NCBI RefSeq assembly: GCF_905220415.1
Contig: NC_059547.1
Span: forward strand, 570,501-634,500
Direction of reading: 5' to 3'
Source: Colias croceus
Taxonomy: Eukaryota; Arthropoda; Insecta; Lepidoptera; Pieridae
DNA length: 64,000 nucleotides
Under the pieces are notes generated by a model. The model saw nothing but the letters and a program-made list of their open reading frames with translations, made no database searches and was not told the origin of the DNA. Positions 25,101 to 35,566 of the stretch are shown here, piece after piece. Made by a program: the position numbers and the translations under genes. Each line of letters begins with the position of its first letter. Positions within the stretch are counted from its first letter, which is position 1.

Positions 25101-26162
25101 CATGTTTTTAAAACTATCATATAAACGACTTCTAGTGCAACAAAGTGCATCGTCGTAAAACTATTTACTATAGTAGGTAGCAGGTGAATAATTACGAATA
25201 GATAAGAGACGTGACTATAGTACGTTAAGCTTTGGTTTTACATTATCTTTTAAGAACTGCCGTACCATATAAATTAATCTTATCCATACTAATATTATAA
25301 ATGCGAAAGTAACTGTGTCTGTCTGTCTGTTACTTAATCACGCCTAACCTACTGAACCAATTTGCATGAAATTTGGTATGGAGATATTTTGATAACCGAG
25401 AAAGGACATACTTTTTACTTTTTACTTATATAGGCTACTTTTTACCCCGGGACATAGGATAGGTTTTATCCCGGAAATCCCACAGGAACGGGAATTATGC
25501 GGGTTTTTCTTTGACTGCGCGGGCGAAGCCGCGGATGGAAAGATGGAAAGCCGCGGATGGTAATAAATAAATCTTTATAATATATAGGAGGTGAACCAAC
25601 TTTTTAGACTTCATAAAAATCAGCTAAAACTTATTTGAATAAAATCTACATCCGTTTACTTTCCCGCCATTTATATAAAATTAATATTATTTTAATAATA
25701 CTTAGGTAGGTAATTTATCGTGCGGTTAGATATACCTACATATTACTTAGTGTGGTAACTGGTAATATTCCAATAATATAAAATTAATGATCATTCATCA
25801 TCCCTTGTTGCGGTATTCTTGGCAAATAAAGACGAAGGTGTATGTCGTAAGCGCAAAAAATAGCTGATATAAAATTATTGTTTATTTTGTTTATTATTTA
25901 TATTGTTACAATAAACCATTAAATAATAATATTGCTTGTAATCTAAGAATATAACAAACCTAAATATATACATTTTATTTCAAAATAGACGCGCATTCCA
26001 CAGCTCACTTAAAAGTTAAATCAAATTAAGAATACCCAAAAAAAAATTGCAACAGCGCCCAATCAAAATAAACAAACACGTTTCGAATTACGCAACCCAC
26101 TATCAATGGATACTTACAAACTCGATAATCTTGAGCGCGACCCACTTATCGAAGACCGCCAT
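19195..26162 (-). CDS. four-pass membrane protein with long Ser/Pro/Lys-rich cytosolic tail, function unknown
   Basis: Exons on the minus strand: 26118-26162, 21315-21471, 20779-20898 and 19195-20141. All are GT-AG with matching phases, giving about 422 residues. It starts MAVFDKWVALKIIEF. Four hydrophobic stretches lie at about residues 9-25, 69-82, 87-109 and 120-141 (the last two read ILEGILLGVGLLLFIVL and VLGALSLTVAALFLLDLM), with short loops between. This looks like a MARVEL/claudin-like tetraspan layout, but I recognise no family signature. Residues about 142-422 form a polar tail with phosphorylatable stretches (SKSPTRAKTVATPTL, TPRHSPTQ at the C-terminus) and a YEQELAKFNEKYFRDYLEYA helix. 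The first intron is 4.6 kb and full of repeats. Expression and partners cannot be inferred. Confidence 0.8.
20185..20340 (+). mobile_element. truncated Helitron-like repeat
   Basis: CTTACTAATGTTATAAACGT followed by GTTACCCTTTCACGGGAAAA and CACTGAACGGATTTTG match the 5' half of the CTAGT repeats. The 3' end is missing. It lies in the last intron of the four-TM gene. Confidence 0.45.
23153..23393 (+). mobile_element. Helitron-like repeat
   Basis: Starts ACTATCCATACTAATATTAT, carries TTTTATCCCGGAAATCCCAC, and ends GAAGCTGCGGGTGGAAACCT then AGT. Confidence 0.6.
24833..25016. mobile_element. MITE candidate with 16-bp imperfect inverted ends
   Basis: TTCACCAACAACCCGT at the left pairs with AGGGGTTATTGGTGAA at the right with three mismatches. 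The interior repeats AAGTGTCACCTAA twice. No target duplication could be defined. Confidence 0.45.
25281..25560 (+). mobile_element. Helitron-like repeat with duplicated 3' end
   Basis: Starts TTATCCATACTAATATTATA. The 3' end reads GCCGCGGATGGAAAGATGGA and then repeats GCCGCGGATGG instead of finishing in CTAGT. There is also an internal duplication around CTTTTTACTTTTTACTTATA. Confidence 0.55.
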
Positions 26163-28300
26163 AGCCACACACTACACAGACCATAGACCACTTCACACAC
26201 GGCCACACCGTGCAAGCGCGCGCGCCACACAGCGCATTTCCCGCGCTATGACATTGAATGTGTGTCCTCTAAATCCTCTAATGCGCTATGGCTATGGCCA
26301 ATTATTATCAATAGTATCGGTAAATCATCAAGCTGGTTCGCATTTCCACTTGTTTATAAAACCTTGATGTACACTTTCGTGTGTATAAACAAACGTATAA
26401 ACAAGCTTCTTGGTATAAACCCTCTCAACACGACATGTTCCCTCTAGGACAGTAGAATACTGTTGAATAGTTTTGATTTTAATTAATTCTGCTTAATCAC
26501 CATTAACGACATTGTTCATTTGTTTCAACTTTCGGTTGAATTACTCAAGTAATTACTAAACTGGTTTATGTTTAAATTTGTAAGAGAATTTTGATTGTTA
26601 TTAAATTTGAATCTATCTTTAAAAAAGCGAAAAGCTGTGTACTGTCATTTGATGGGGATGTATCATAGGGATGTATCCCCGTCTATTAAAAGTAAGCAAT
26701 GGATTGCAACATAGGTCCCCGTGCAGATAGACTAGGTGTTAATATTTTAGGTACCAAGCAGTCAAAGGGAACATAATTTTAATTTACAAACAGCAAAAAT
26801 GTCATAAAAGCTTTGGCCTGGCTGAAAATTACAATTGACAAGTGTTAATAAGCAGCCATGCAATTCGCGAATCAAAACACTAGCTTTAAAGGACCTGTTA
26901 CAACTGAGGCAGAAAAGCGAAAAATAAAACACCATTCACAAATCATTATACTTAAATTTATTAATCAATTAATCAATACTGGCGTGCAAACCAAATAAGC
27001 AATAACCGACAGCAAGACAAACTGTATTTCTTCAAAAACCAGATTTATCTAACTTCATAATGCTGCATCTATACGCTGAGAAAAGTTTCCAAATTGATTG
27101 CAGTTAAACCCTGATTTTAATACTTATAGTAAACTATAATATCATGAATATTACCGTTGAAAAAAATATCAAAAAATTTGCAGATTGTTGCAAAAATTCT
27201 AGACATTCGTCCGCTGTTCTTAATTCATATTCTAAAACATGTCTTAAAATATATATTGATGCATTACAAAAGCTTGCAATTTAATTCAATAAATTAATTG
27301 AGATTCCTAAGATTTAATTCAAATTATTAATTTAATGAATACCTAAATAGCTTAAAATACGCGGGGTGTGAGAGATGTAGTGCAAAATAATATTAAACAT
27401 AAAACATGAATGTTTTTTAATTATTAAAATTAATTATAATATAAGACGTGAAGTCCCATGTCCCCAAGTAGGGTAAGGGGCAGATGCATTAAACATCTGT
27501 TTCACTGATCGATTTTCTTTATGGACAAGTAGGTGATCAGCCTCTGTGTCCTGCCAGACCGAGACATTTTTTTTCTTCGTCTCACCGAAATTTATTATAA
27601 TATAAGCCTCTAAATTTTCTTAAAATCTCGAATGCACAATAATTGCAAAAAACGAGATTTTACCATGCATATGTCACAGTTATTGTTTAAAATATATTGC
27701 TCAAAGCCTTGTTATTTTCCTTATAAGTACAAGAACCAATAAATATTAAACATGCCCAGCGCAAACATTGCTACGCGATATACATATTAATTACCAATCA
27801 AATCCTAGATTATAAAAGGACGAAGTTAGTGCAGACAAGCAAAACAATAAAATTTTAAATTAGTGTATCATAATATTCAAGTAATAAATTACATAACATG
27901 CGACAAATAAAATGTACAAATACTCTATAGACAAACAAATACAAATATTATTGATATTATTCGTAATTTACGATCGAAATCACAAAAACTGTTTACAATA
28001 TAATTGAATAGAGTAAAATTTTACGTAAAAATCGTGCAAGAAATTTATTTATCTGATGATAATTTCCAACTCAATTGTTAATAAGAAGTGACGTAACAAG
28101 AGAAGACTCGCGGAAATTCCCTGCCAATAAAAATATTTACTGAAGTTTTTTTTTTTAAAGACGTGACAAGCAAAATACATGTTAGTGATTTAATAACAAA
28201 GAGTCCGGTGTTTTACAACAAGTTCGCTCTTTATGTAGATATAAAGATTCACGTTACTACTGTCCAATACTTTTTATGCGAAAATATTGTCTTAGAACTT
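26163..28300. other. intergenic: promoter side of the four-TM gene, then AT-rich sequence
   Basis: The first 100 bp hold the presumed 5' UTR and promoter of the minus-strand gene (GC-richer, CGCGCGCGCC). Beyond that I see only a SINE-like repeat at 27447-27590. Confidence 0.4.
27447..27590 (-). mobile_element. SINE-family repeat, minus orientation
   Basis: Plus strand reads GTCCCCAAGTAGGGTAAGGG, GCATTAAACATCTGTTTCAC and CTGCCAGACCGAGACATTTT. Its reverse complement shares TCGATCAGTGAAACAGATGT with the B-box-bearing copy at 12600. Confidence 0.5.
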
Positions 28301-28532
28301 GATTACCTACAATATGGAATCGAGAAACTGGGGCCTTAGACAAAGTAACAATTACAAAACGATAACGAAGTTAGAAGTCGCAAAAATGTATGGGATTGAC
28401 ATACGCCGCGTTAGATCACGTGGTCTATCTATGTCAATCCCATACATTTTTGCGACTTCTAACTTCGTTATCGTTTTGTAATTGTTACTTTGTCTAAGGC
28501 CCCAGTTTCTCGATTCCATATTGTAGGTAATC
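28301..28532. repeat. perfect palindrome, two 103-bp arms, 26-bp spacer
   Basis: 28301-28403 and 28430-28532 are exact reverse complements by base-by-base reading. Outer ends read GATTACCTACAATATGGAAT. The spacer 28404-28429 contains CACGTG. ORFs on both strands are mirror images of the same arm and are not genes. It is probably a young foldback element; no target duplication is evident. Confidence 0.95.
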
Positions 28533-28838
28533 TCGCAAAAATAACACATTGTTTTAGAGCAAACTTGTAGTTCTAACACTAGCATATATTTTATTAATAT
28601 AGCCATCTCTCACACCGCCAAAACCTAATCTAATTCAATCCATACACGATTGAAGCCATGAATTAATGTTCCCAACATGCACAGCCCAAGTACACACGAC
28701 TACAAACTTGACAAACATATTTTAATTATAATAAACTATTTCATGCTTATTTTATGTCATTAATGAGTTAATTTTAGGATGTAAATGGTTAATTTATAAT
28801 TATTAAAAAAAACAACATTTATTGAACAATTTGTGGGT

Positions 28839-28912
28839 TAGGTACAAATATGTCACATTTGGACCCCTAGGACAGCCTGTATTGGGGTCCAAATGTGACA
28901 CGTTTATACCTA
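28839..28912. repeat. small inverted repeat, about 29-bp arms
   Basis: TAGGTACAAATATGTCACAT and its partner ending GACACGTTTATACCTA pair around a 15-nt loop with a few mismatches. It could be a mini-MITE or an RNA hairpin. Confidence 0.6.
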
Positions 28913-29885
28913 ATTATTATTGTTTAATATAAATAAACTAAGCTAAAAAGAGAAATTTAACCACCTTTTTGATAATTATTATTGAAAAAGATTCTCTATG
29001 CATGTCAAGCTTGCAGTATGTGCAAAAGTCCCATAAAATCCAATAAATAATAGCCCATAATAATAAACGTTTATCATTGATTCATGCCTCCAACGACAGC
29101 AAGTGCATGGATACTTACATCTAGCACAAACAAACAGATAATAATGCATAATTCATGCGATAAAGAAAAAAGTGTTAGGGTAACTGTGTAATACAATACT
29201 ATTAATTATTATTAATTATTCTCCAATGATTGATAAAACCTTCACAAAAACATCAAAATTGAATTATTAAAACGAAAATTTCATATTTGATTTACAATAA
29301 TATGGCGTGTTAAATTGATAAAATATTAAGATTATTAGATAAAATCGCGATATATATTGACATGCGTAAAAATTGTGGTATCAAAACTTCTTTTTTTTCA
29401 AAAATAATATTCCTGAATTTTATTCAATTAAAAATAAATCGAAATAATAATATTTTAGCATCAATTGATTGTAAATTTGTCATCAACGTGATATTTACCC
29501 TTTTTCGTGAAAAATGCATTTCATTTCAAATGTTTACATCTTGCTATCAATGTTGAGTGAAAATCTAAAACACAAAGCATTAAGAAAAAAGAATCATTAC
29601 ATATTTTGTATTAGATAGATTTAAAACGCGATTTGTTCACAATATTATTTCTCTTAGCGTTTCAAAGGTTTTCCACCAAAAGCTTGTTATCAAGCATCCC
29701 AAATGTAAAGAACAATGCATAAATCGCACTTTAAATCCAGTTCAATATCAAACCGCAAACAGAAAACACCAAGTACATACATATATAGGAAGAAAAAGCA
29801 CATACAAGACATTAAAACAAGTTAGTTACAATTAATACACCAAAAGCTTCTTAGCGTTACACAGTTACCCTGTTGGGGCGAAGGC
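28913..29885 (-). other. presumed 3' UTR and flank of the RRM gene
   Basis: AT-rich. No gene or recognisable repeat seen. Confidence 0.35.
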
Positions 29886-32800
29886 TCACTCCTGCTTGTC
29901 CATAAACTCGTGCAGCGGGTGCGGGGCCGTCCACGGGTTGTACGGCGGCGCGTCGGGCGCTTCGCCCTCGCTGGCGGAGCCCCACGGGCCCCACGTGCCC
30001 CAGGTCGAACTGGCGCTGGATAATGGGCTTGCGCTCATGCTTGAACGGGCCCAGCTATTGGAAAAATTATTATTTTCACTGACACGTCGTTTATTGTGAT
30101 TATACATTATTTTTGAACTAATTTTCGACTCCTAGCAATGTGGGATTTCACAACATAGTCATTTCGTTATTTTATCATATAATGATTCATAGATGATAGA
30201 ACATTCATTTAAACATATTTTATTACATTAGAAATACCATTAAAAGCATGTTAAATACTAAGTATTTCTACACAAAGTTCTTTGTGTTAATTTTAAAAGT
30301 TAATCTTTTTGCCAAGTGCCAATCAGTAAATATCAAATTATCAACTTACTCATTAGCCGCAGCGTTCTGCAGCTGCCCCTGCTGCAAGAGCGACAGCGAC
30401 TGCGCTTGCGACTGCAGTTGCTGCTGCTGTGGCATTTGCTGCGCTGCTTGCAGCTGCGCCTGCGCCGCCTGCAGCTGCGCAGCCACCTGCGCGTGTGACG
30501 TCACTTGCGCACGTGGTAGCTGCGCGTGAGGTTGGTGCGCCTGTGCGTGCGCGCGGTGCGCCTCGTGTATCATGCGCAAGCGGCGCGCCTGCGACCAGCG
30601 CTCGAGCGAGTAGGACGCGGCGGTGCTGCCGGCCGGCTCCTCGGGCAAGCGGTAGATCTCCACGCCGCGCTCCGGCGTCCAGCGGCCCACCTGCGTTCAG
30701 ATAAGTAACATTAACGTTATAGGCATTTTTGTCGTGAAAAAGATACGTTATATTTTGACTGACCGGTTGGCTTGTTTGGCAGGGGCCTAGTGGCCCTGCC
30801 TTCCAAGCAAGAGGTTGTGGGTTCGATTCCCACCCGAGGAAAATATTTGTGTGATGAACATAGATGTTTGCTCTGTGTCTGGGTGTTAATTAATTAACTA
30901 TATAAGTATTTATTTAAAATTATATATGTATGTTTATCAGCCATCTGGTTTCCATAACACAAGCGAAAGCTTAGTATGGGATCAGATCGTGCCGTGTGTG
31001 AAATTAGTTCTGAAATTTGAAAGAAAATGTGTTGGGTGTGCGTTTGAATTCACCGCTACGTCTGTCTGTTCGTGACAAATTAAAAAACAGCTTCACCGAT
31101 TTTCATTGTGTTTTCACCAATGGATAGCATAGCTTTCAAAGAGCTTTTAATATGTTATTAAGTTTTAACAACGCTGAAGAAGACGGAAAGCTAATCTATA
31201 CTAATATTATAAAGCTGAAGAGTTTGTTTGTTTGTTTGTTTGTTTGTTTGAACGCGCTAATCTCGGGAACTACTGGTCCGATTTGAAAAATTCTTTCGGT
31301 TTAAGATAGCCCATCTATCGAGGAAGGTTATAGGCTATAATATACCATCACGCTACAACCAACAGGAGTGGAGCCACGGGGGTGAAACCACGCGGAGCAG
31401 CTTATATCTTAATATATATCTTAATATATATTATATATATTTATATATATTATATTATATATTATATTATAAAGGCGAAAGTTTGTAAGGATGAATGGAT
31501 GTATGGATGTTTGTTACTCTTTCACGTTAAAACTACTGAACCGATTACAATGAAATTTAGCACACATATAGAGGGTAACTTGGATTAACACATAGGATAG
31601 GCTTTATCCCGGCAATCCCACGGGAACGGGAACTATATCTAGTATCTTATATCGAGTGGGGACAGAGAGCGGGCGCACCTCGCGGTACTGGCGCAGCAGG
31701 TGCGCGCTCTGCGGCAGCGACCAGTCGACGGCGGGGCGCGCGCCGGCGCCCCAGGCCGCCGCGGCCGCCGCCACCAGCGCCTTGCGCGCCATGGCCGCCC
31801 CGCGGTGCGAGCGGTACTCCGCGATGGCCGCGCAGCCGCCGCCCGACCGCCGCACGCGCACCTCCACCGCCTCCTCCGTCAGCGCGTACACGAGCCGCAC
31901 GATCTCCGCCGACGGCGTGCCCGCCGGGATGCGCGATATGAATATGCGGCAGTTGTTGATCGACGGGCACACGCCTGCGCACAGACACGGATATTAGCCA
32001 AGCCTCACAAACTTTACAGCAATACTCTATCCATGATAAACAGTTGACAGCTCCAGAACATGTATATCTCTATCTATACATGTATAACATCTGGTGACCC
32101 GTACCACAGGTTCTACAGAACCCACTTCGGGCACCAGCTCTCATAAGGTTGCCTAATATATTATGTGTATTTTTCATTAATTGTCATTTTTAACCCTTGT
32201 GAGAGAGACAAATAAAGGTTTTATTTATTTATTTATATTTCATTATTCAACTTTGTTGGTTAATAAATGTTTTCCAAACAAGCTTTTAGCTTTAAAAAAT
32301 ATGATATGCTACTTATTTAATTATGTAGCATTTAAATTATTAGCAAAATGGTTATTAATAAAAATCTTACATTGAACATTTTCAGTATTTCTTAAAAAAA
32401 AAAGACGACAATTAAAAGTAAACTTACCCAATTGCCACGAAGGGCGAATCATGTAGTTGTTGAACATACGTATAGCATTGCTTGCCTCGACTTCAGTCGT
32501 GTACATAGCGAAAGCGTACCTATAGAGATAAAAAATAATGTTAAACGTTTCAAATGTTGTTTATGTGTAATCCTACTCCTTTTTAGTACAGCCGCCGCGC
32601 CGTCCGTTAAAACGTTACGGACGTGTTATCGTTATGGACTGATTACCTACATGTAGTTGTTAAAAGTAGTATTTTCGTATCGATTGAACAATTATTGTCA
32701 ATACAAAAAATGTACATAGCGCTATTACGTGCTTTCTATAAAAAATTAAAAAAAAACGAGTATTTCCGCGACAGAAACATTTTTTTTTGACACATATTTA

Positions 32801-34608
32801 GAAGATATTTTTTTTTTAATAATGAGATCAATTATATGTACCTAGATGTTTTTTGCGTAAATCACGCAACATCTAAAAAACTAGGACGAATTTATCGTTC
32901 ATTTCTTTTTTACCCAGTAACTAATTCTAATCGAAATATAGAAAATGTAGTATCGATACAGTATCTGTAGTCTGTAGATTTTAGGTTCCAAACAAAACAA
33001 TATTAGATATAACACGAATCACGATCTGCTTTATATCGCACAACTATTAATACATTTCGCTGACGGCCTTTCCGCCTATTGTAGGAATAAACAATGCCAA
33101 TATCACGTATTTATTTACTTTACGTGACGACTGCCTGGATGTTGTAGAGTAAATTATGTACCATTTATTTATTCCTAAAAAGCGTTGATTTTTATTCATT
33201 CAAGAACCCGTTTATAATAACGAAAGTTCGTTCGTCGGACATCGATCGAAATATTTTTGTGTAGCCAAATACCTACCTAGGCTATCGAGGCACGATACGA
33301 CACAGATGGAGCAACAATTAAAAAATGTGAATTAAATTTCAGCAGATTAAATTATTTGGAAATTAAGACATTTCTATTGCCAATATAGGTACTAAAAAAA
33401 CACGACTACAATTTATACAATGAAAAATATGTACAGTTTGTCCTAATAAAACTTGTTTCCTTCTCATGACTATAAAACTCATTAGGACAATCATCTTACC
33501 CTCTATTCCATCCCGAAAAGTTGATCATGAGACGAAATTCGAACAGCTCCCCGGCCTGGCGGAACAGGGGCACCAGGGTGTCCTCGAAGCAATCGTGGGG
33601 GATGCGCCCAATAAACACCTGTAGAGATAAAAAAAAAACTGATGTATAAATTGTGAACTGGGAACCTTAATTGAGCTGAGAAATTAGCATTTTTTTAGTA
33701 TGGAAAAATTCGATCACGAAACGGGATGCGAACAGGCTCTCGGCCACCCGTTCCTGGCCGAGTAAATAAATTGCTCTAACCGAGATATAGAACCAAACAT
33801 TTATGAAAGGAGAGATTGAGGGATTTGAGCTTTCAGCTGATCAGCTCTATACAGCAGATTCGCTCGCGACGCTCGCGTGCTCTCAAGAGGATATAGCGCG
33901 AAAGGCTTTACCCAAAACAAAACAAGTTATTTTGCTTTTAACCCTTCCCCTATTAGCCAAATTTCATACTTAACTATTTTTGTAACTCAAAATACTTAGG
34001 TACCTACGTCTGTAAGGATAGCATCTATTTTTGCAGCTATAAAATTGGCGCCAAACAGACCAAATTAATAATCCGACGCAACACGAATACAATAATCCGA
34101 GGTATGAAACCTGGGTATAAACTGGTTGTACGAAAATTATGTGACTCGAAATAGTAGGTGTAATGGGATTCTACTACCTAGTACAAATAGAGACTTAGGT
34201 ACCTAAAAAGGTTTGAACCTTGAGGTGAAACTAGGTTGGTAGGTACAAACATATAGAATTTTTTATTTTCAATGTTCAAACAAACAAGAGTGCCCTTGGT
34301 TCTAATGTAAAGGTGAACGTATTATGAAGAAACTACATAGTGCAAATCTCTTCCCAAAAATAAATATCCCCCATCTATTTTACTATGCAGGGCTACAAAT
34401 CTGATATGCGGTTAATTCAAGTGGATCTTACCTCACAATTTCTAGATGGTTCTGGTCCGTTCCATGCATGGGGTGCTTTTCTATAAATCCTTTGTCCATT
34501 GATTTGAGTCAACGTATAAGATGTATTGTTCTCGGTTAAAGTTAATAATCTAGACGATAATTCATACTGATTTACTTCACTAGAAGGGTAATTCTTAACA
34601 GACGGCAT
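29886..34608 (-). CDS. two-RRM RNA-binding protein of the A1CF/RBM46/RBM47/DND1 group
   Basis: Exons on the minus strand: 34432-34608, 33500-33618, 32428-32519, 31679-31974, 30350-30690 and 29886-30054 (stop TGA). Phases match throughout, giving about 397 residues. An N-terminal YTLTQINGQR and a SRNCE hinge precede RRM1 (about 58-133), with RNP2 VFIGRI and RNP1 RGYAFAMY. RRM2 (about 138-215) has RNP2 CRIFIS but a degenerate RNP1. The RRM1 hinge and RRM2 lead-in GVCPSINNCRIFI match the A1CF/RBM46/RBM47 pattern. I see no third RRM. Instead there is a Gln/Ala-rich stretch (about 285-340) and a Trp-rich C-terminus (TWGTWGPWGS). Relatives act in mRNA editing, stability or germline RNA control; its role here is not known. 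The exon-4 donor is GTGCGC, a weak match. Confidence 0.8.
30757..31020 (+). mobile_element. tRNA-derived SINE
   Basis: GGCTTGTTTGGCAGGGGCC then GGTTGTGGGTTCGATTCCCA gives a B box and T-arm-like stem. The body runs through ATGTTTGCTCTGTGTCTGGG to GGGATCAGATCGTGCCGTGT. Lies in an intron of the RRM gene. The acceptor stem does not pair, so it is not a tRNA gene. Confidence 0.6.
31193..31403 (+). mobile_element. Lep1-like Helitron
   Basis: Starts ATCTATACTAATATTATAAA, has GTTTGTTTGTTTG, GAACGCGCTAATCTCGGGAA and CACGCGGAGCAGCTTA. The final CTAGT is altered and followed by a (TA)-rich stretch. Confidence 0.65.
31455..31643 (+). mobile_element. Helitron-like repeat next to an exon
   Basis: GGCGAAAGTTTGTAAGGATG to GAACTATATCTAGT, with the GAAGCCGCGGGC segment deleted. 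Ends only 35 bp from the edge of RRM-gene exon 31679-31974. Confidence 0.6.
32085..32238 (+). mobile_element. LINE 3' end fragment
   Basis: TTGTGAGAGAGACAAATAAA then GGTTTTATTTATTTATTTAT, an AATAAA plus TTTA microsatellite tail like those of Jockey-type LINEs. No coding part remains. Confidence 0.45.
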
Positions 34609-35566
34609 TATAATGCAAAAAATATTTTTAATTAATTTATTCTTAAAATAAATATTTTTCTATACGTACGCGCTCTCCAAAAGAGCTAAAAAGAAAAATG
34701 CAATCAGCACAAAAAATGGCGCTATCGCTGCTTGTACATAAACAAAATGGTGGAAATAGAACCATATTGACCTAGACAGAAAAAAAAATCAAAACAAATA
34801 CTCATTTAAAAAAATAGTGCATTGGAACTAATTAAATCATATTGCTATAAAATAATTACCTAGTTGAATATTTTACTTAATAGTAATATTCTCTCCTCAC
34901 GTATTATAAAGATATATTGAATATCACAATTAATAATAAATTGTTAAAAAATATAATACGGAAATTGAACATATTCAATTCAAATTTCGAATAACAGCAT
35001 TTTTATTACAAATAAATAAATAGTGATAGAAACGCATAGTCAATGCATAGTAGTACAAACTATTAATATTAGGATATTTTTAGTATTCATATTCTTTTGT
35101 CCTTAAACTTGTAATTATATTGAATAATAATTGGAGCTATAAATACTCGCAATTGACTTCGAAAGTCATTAGTACTTTTTTTAAAATTCTTTAATAACAT
35201 TTCTAAAGATATTTATACCATCTTATTGTAAATGAATATCAAAAACTAATTTAAATACATTCGCAAGCAGTTTTATGAAAACAATTAGGGTTTAACGAAA
35301 GATTTTAAGCGTAAAAACTAAAAATCACATAGAACATTTTGGCGCTAAAAATAAAATTCATTTATTGTTTAAGTATTTCCGGTTGTACTTCTTTGTATTT
35401 TTAAATTTATTGACAGAAGACATTTTTAAAATTGTGTTCTTTTAAAAAAATATTTTACGCTGTGATTTTACGAAACTTTATCGCAAAATATTAAACCGCA
35501 CAGGCTTCACACATTTTCCTATTAAATTAATAAAATATCAAAAATACTGCTAGAATTATTTATTTT
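34609..35566. other. intergenic between two minus-strand genes
   Basis: Holds the presumed promoter of the RRM gene (34609-34800) and the 3' flank of the secreted-protein gene. AT-rich, no repeat recognised. Confidence 0.4.

Larger units (their letters stand above)
21472..26117 (-). other. first intron of the four-TM protein gene
   Basis: No coding exon seen in 4.6 kb. It holds two Helitron-like copies (23153-23393 and 25281-25560) and a MITE-like element (24833-25016). The rest is unassigned. Confidence 0.6.

Noticed and set aside
28299..28606. Two similar ORFs on opposite strands (NMESRNWGLRQSNNYKT)
   Set aside because: Mirror images of the arms of the 103-bp palindrome, not genes.
30429..30708. 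Plus-strand ORFs rich in Ala, Arg and Cys
   Set aside because: Antisense shadows of the GC-rich Gln/Ala exon of the RRM gene.
30770..30842. tRNA gene (perfect T-arm GTGGGTTCGATTCCCAC)
   Set aside because: No acceptor stem pairing and no normal D arm; continues into a SINE body.
31647..32047. Several 110-residue ORFs on both strands
   Set aside because: Out-of-frame shadows of RRM2 exon 31679-31974.
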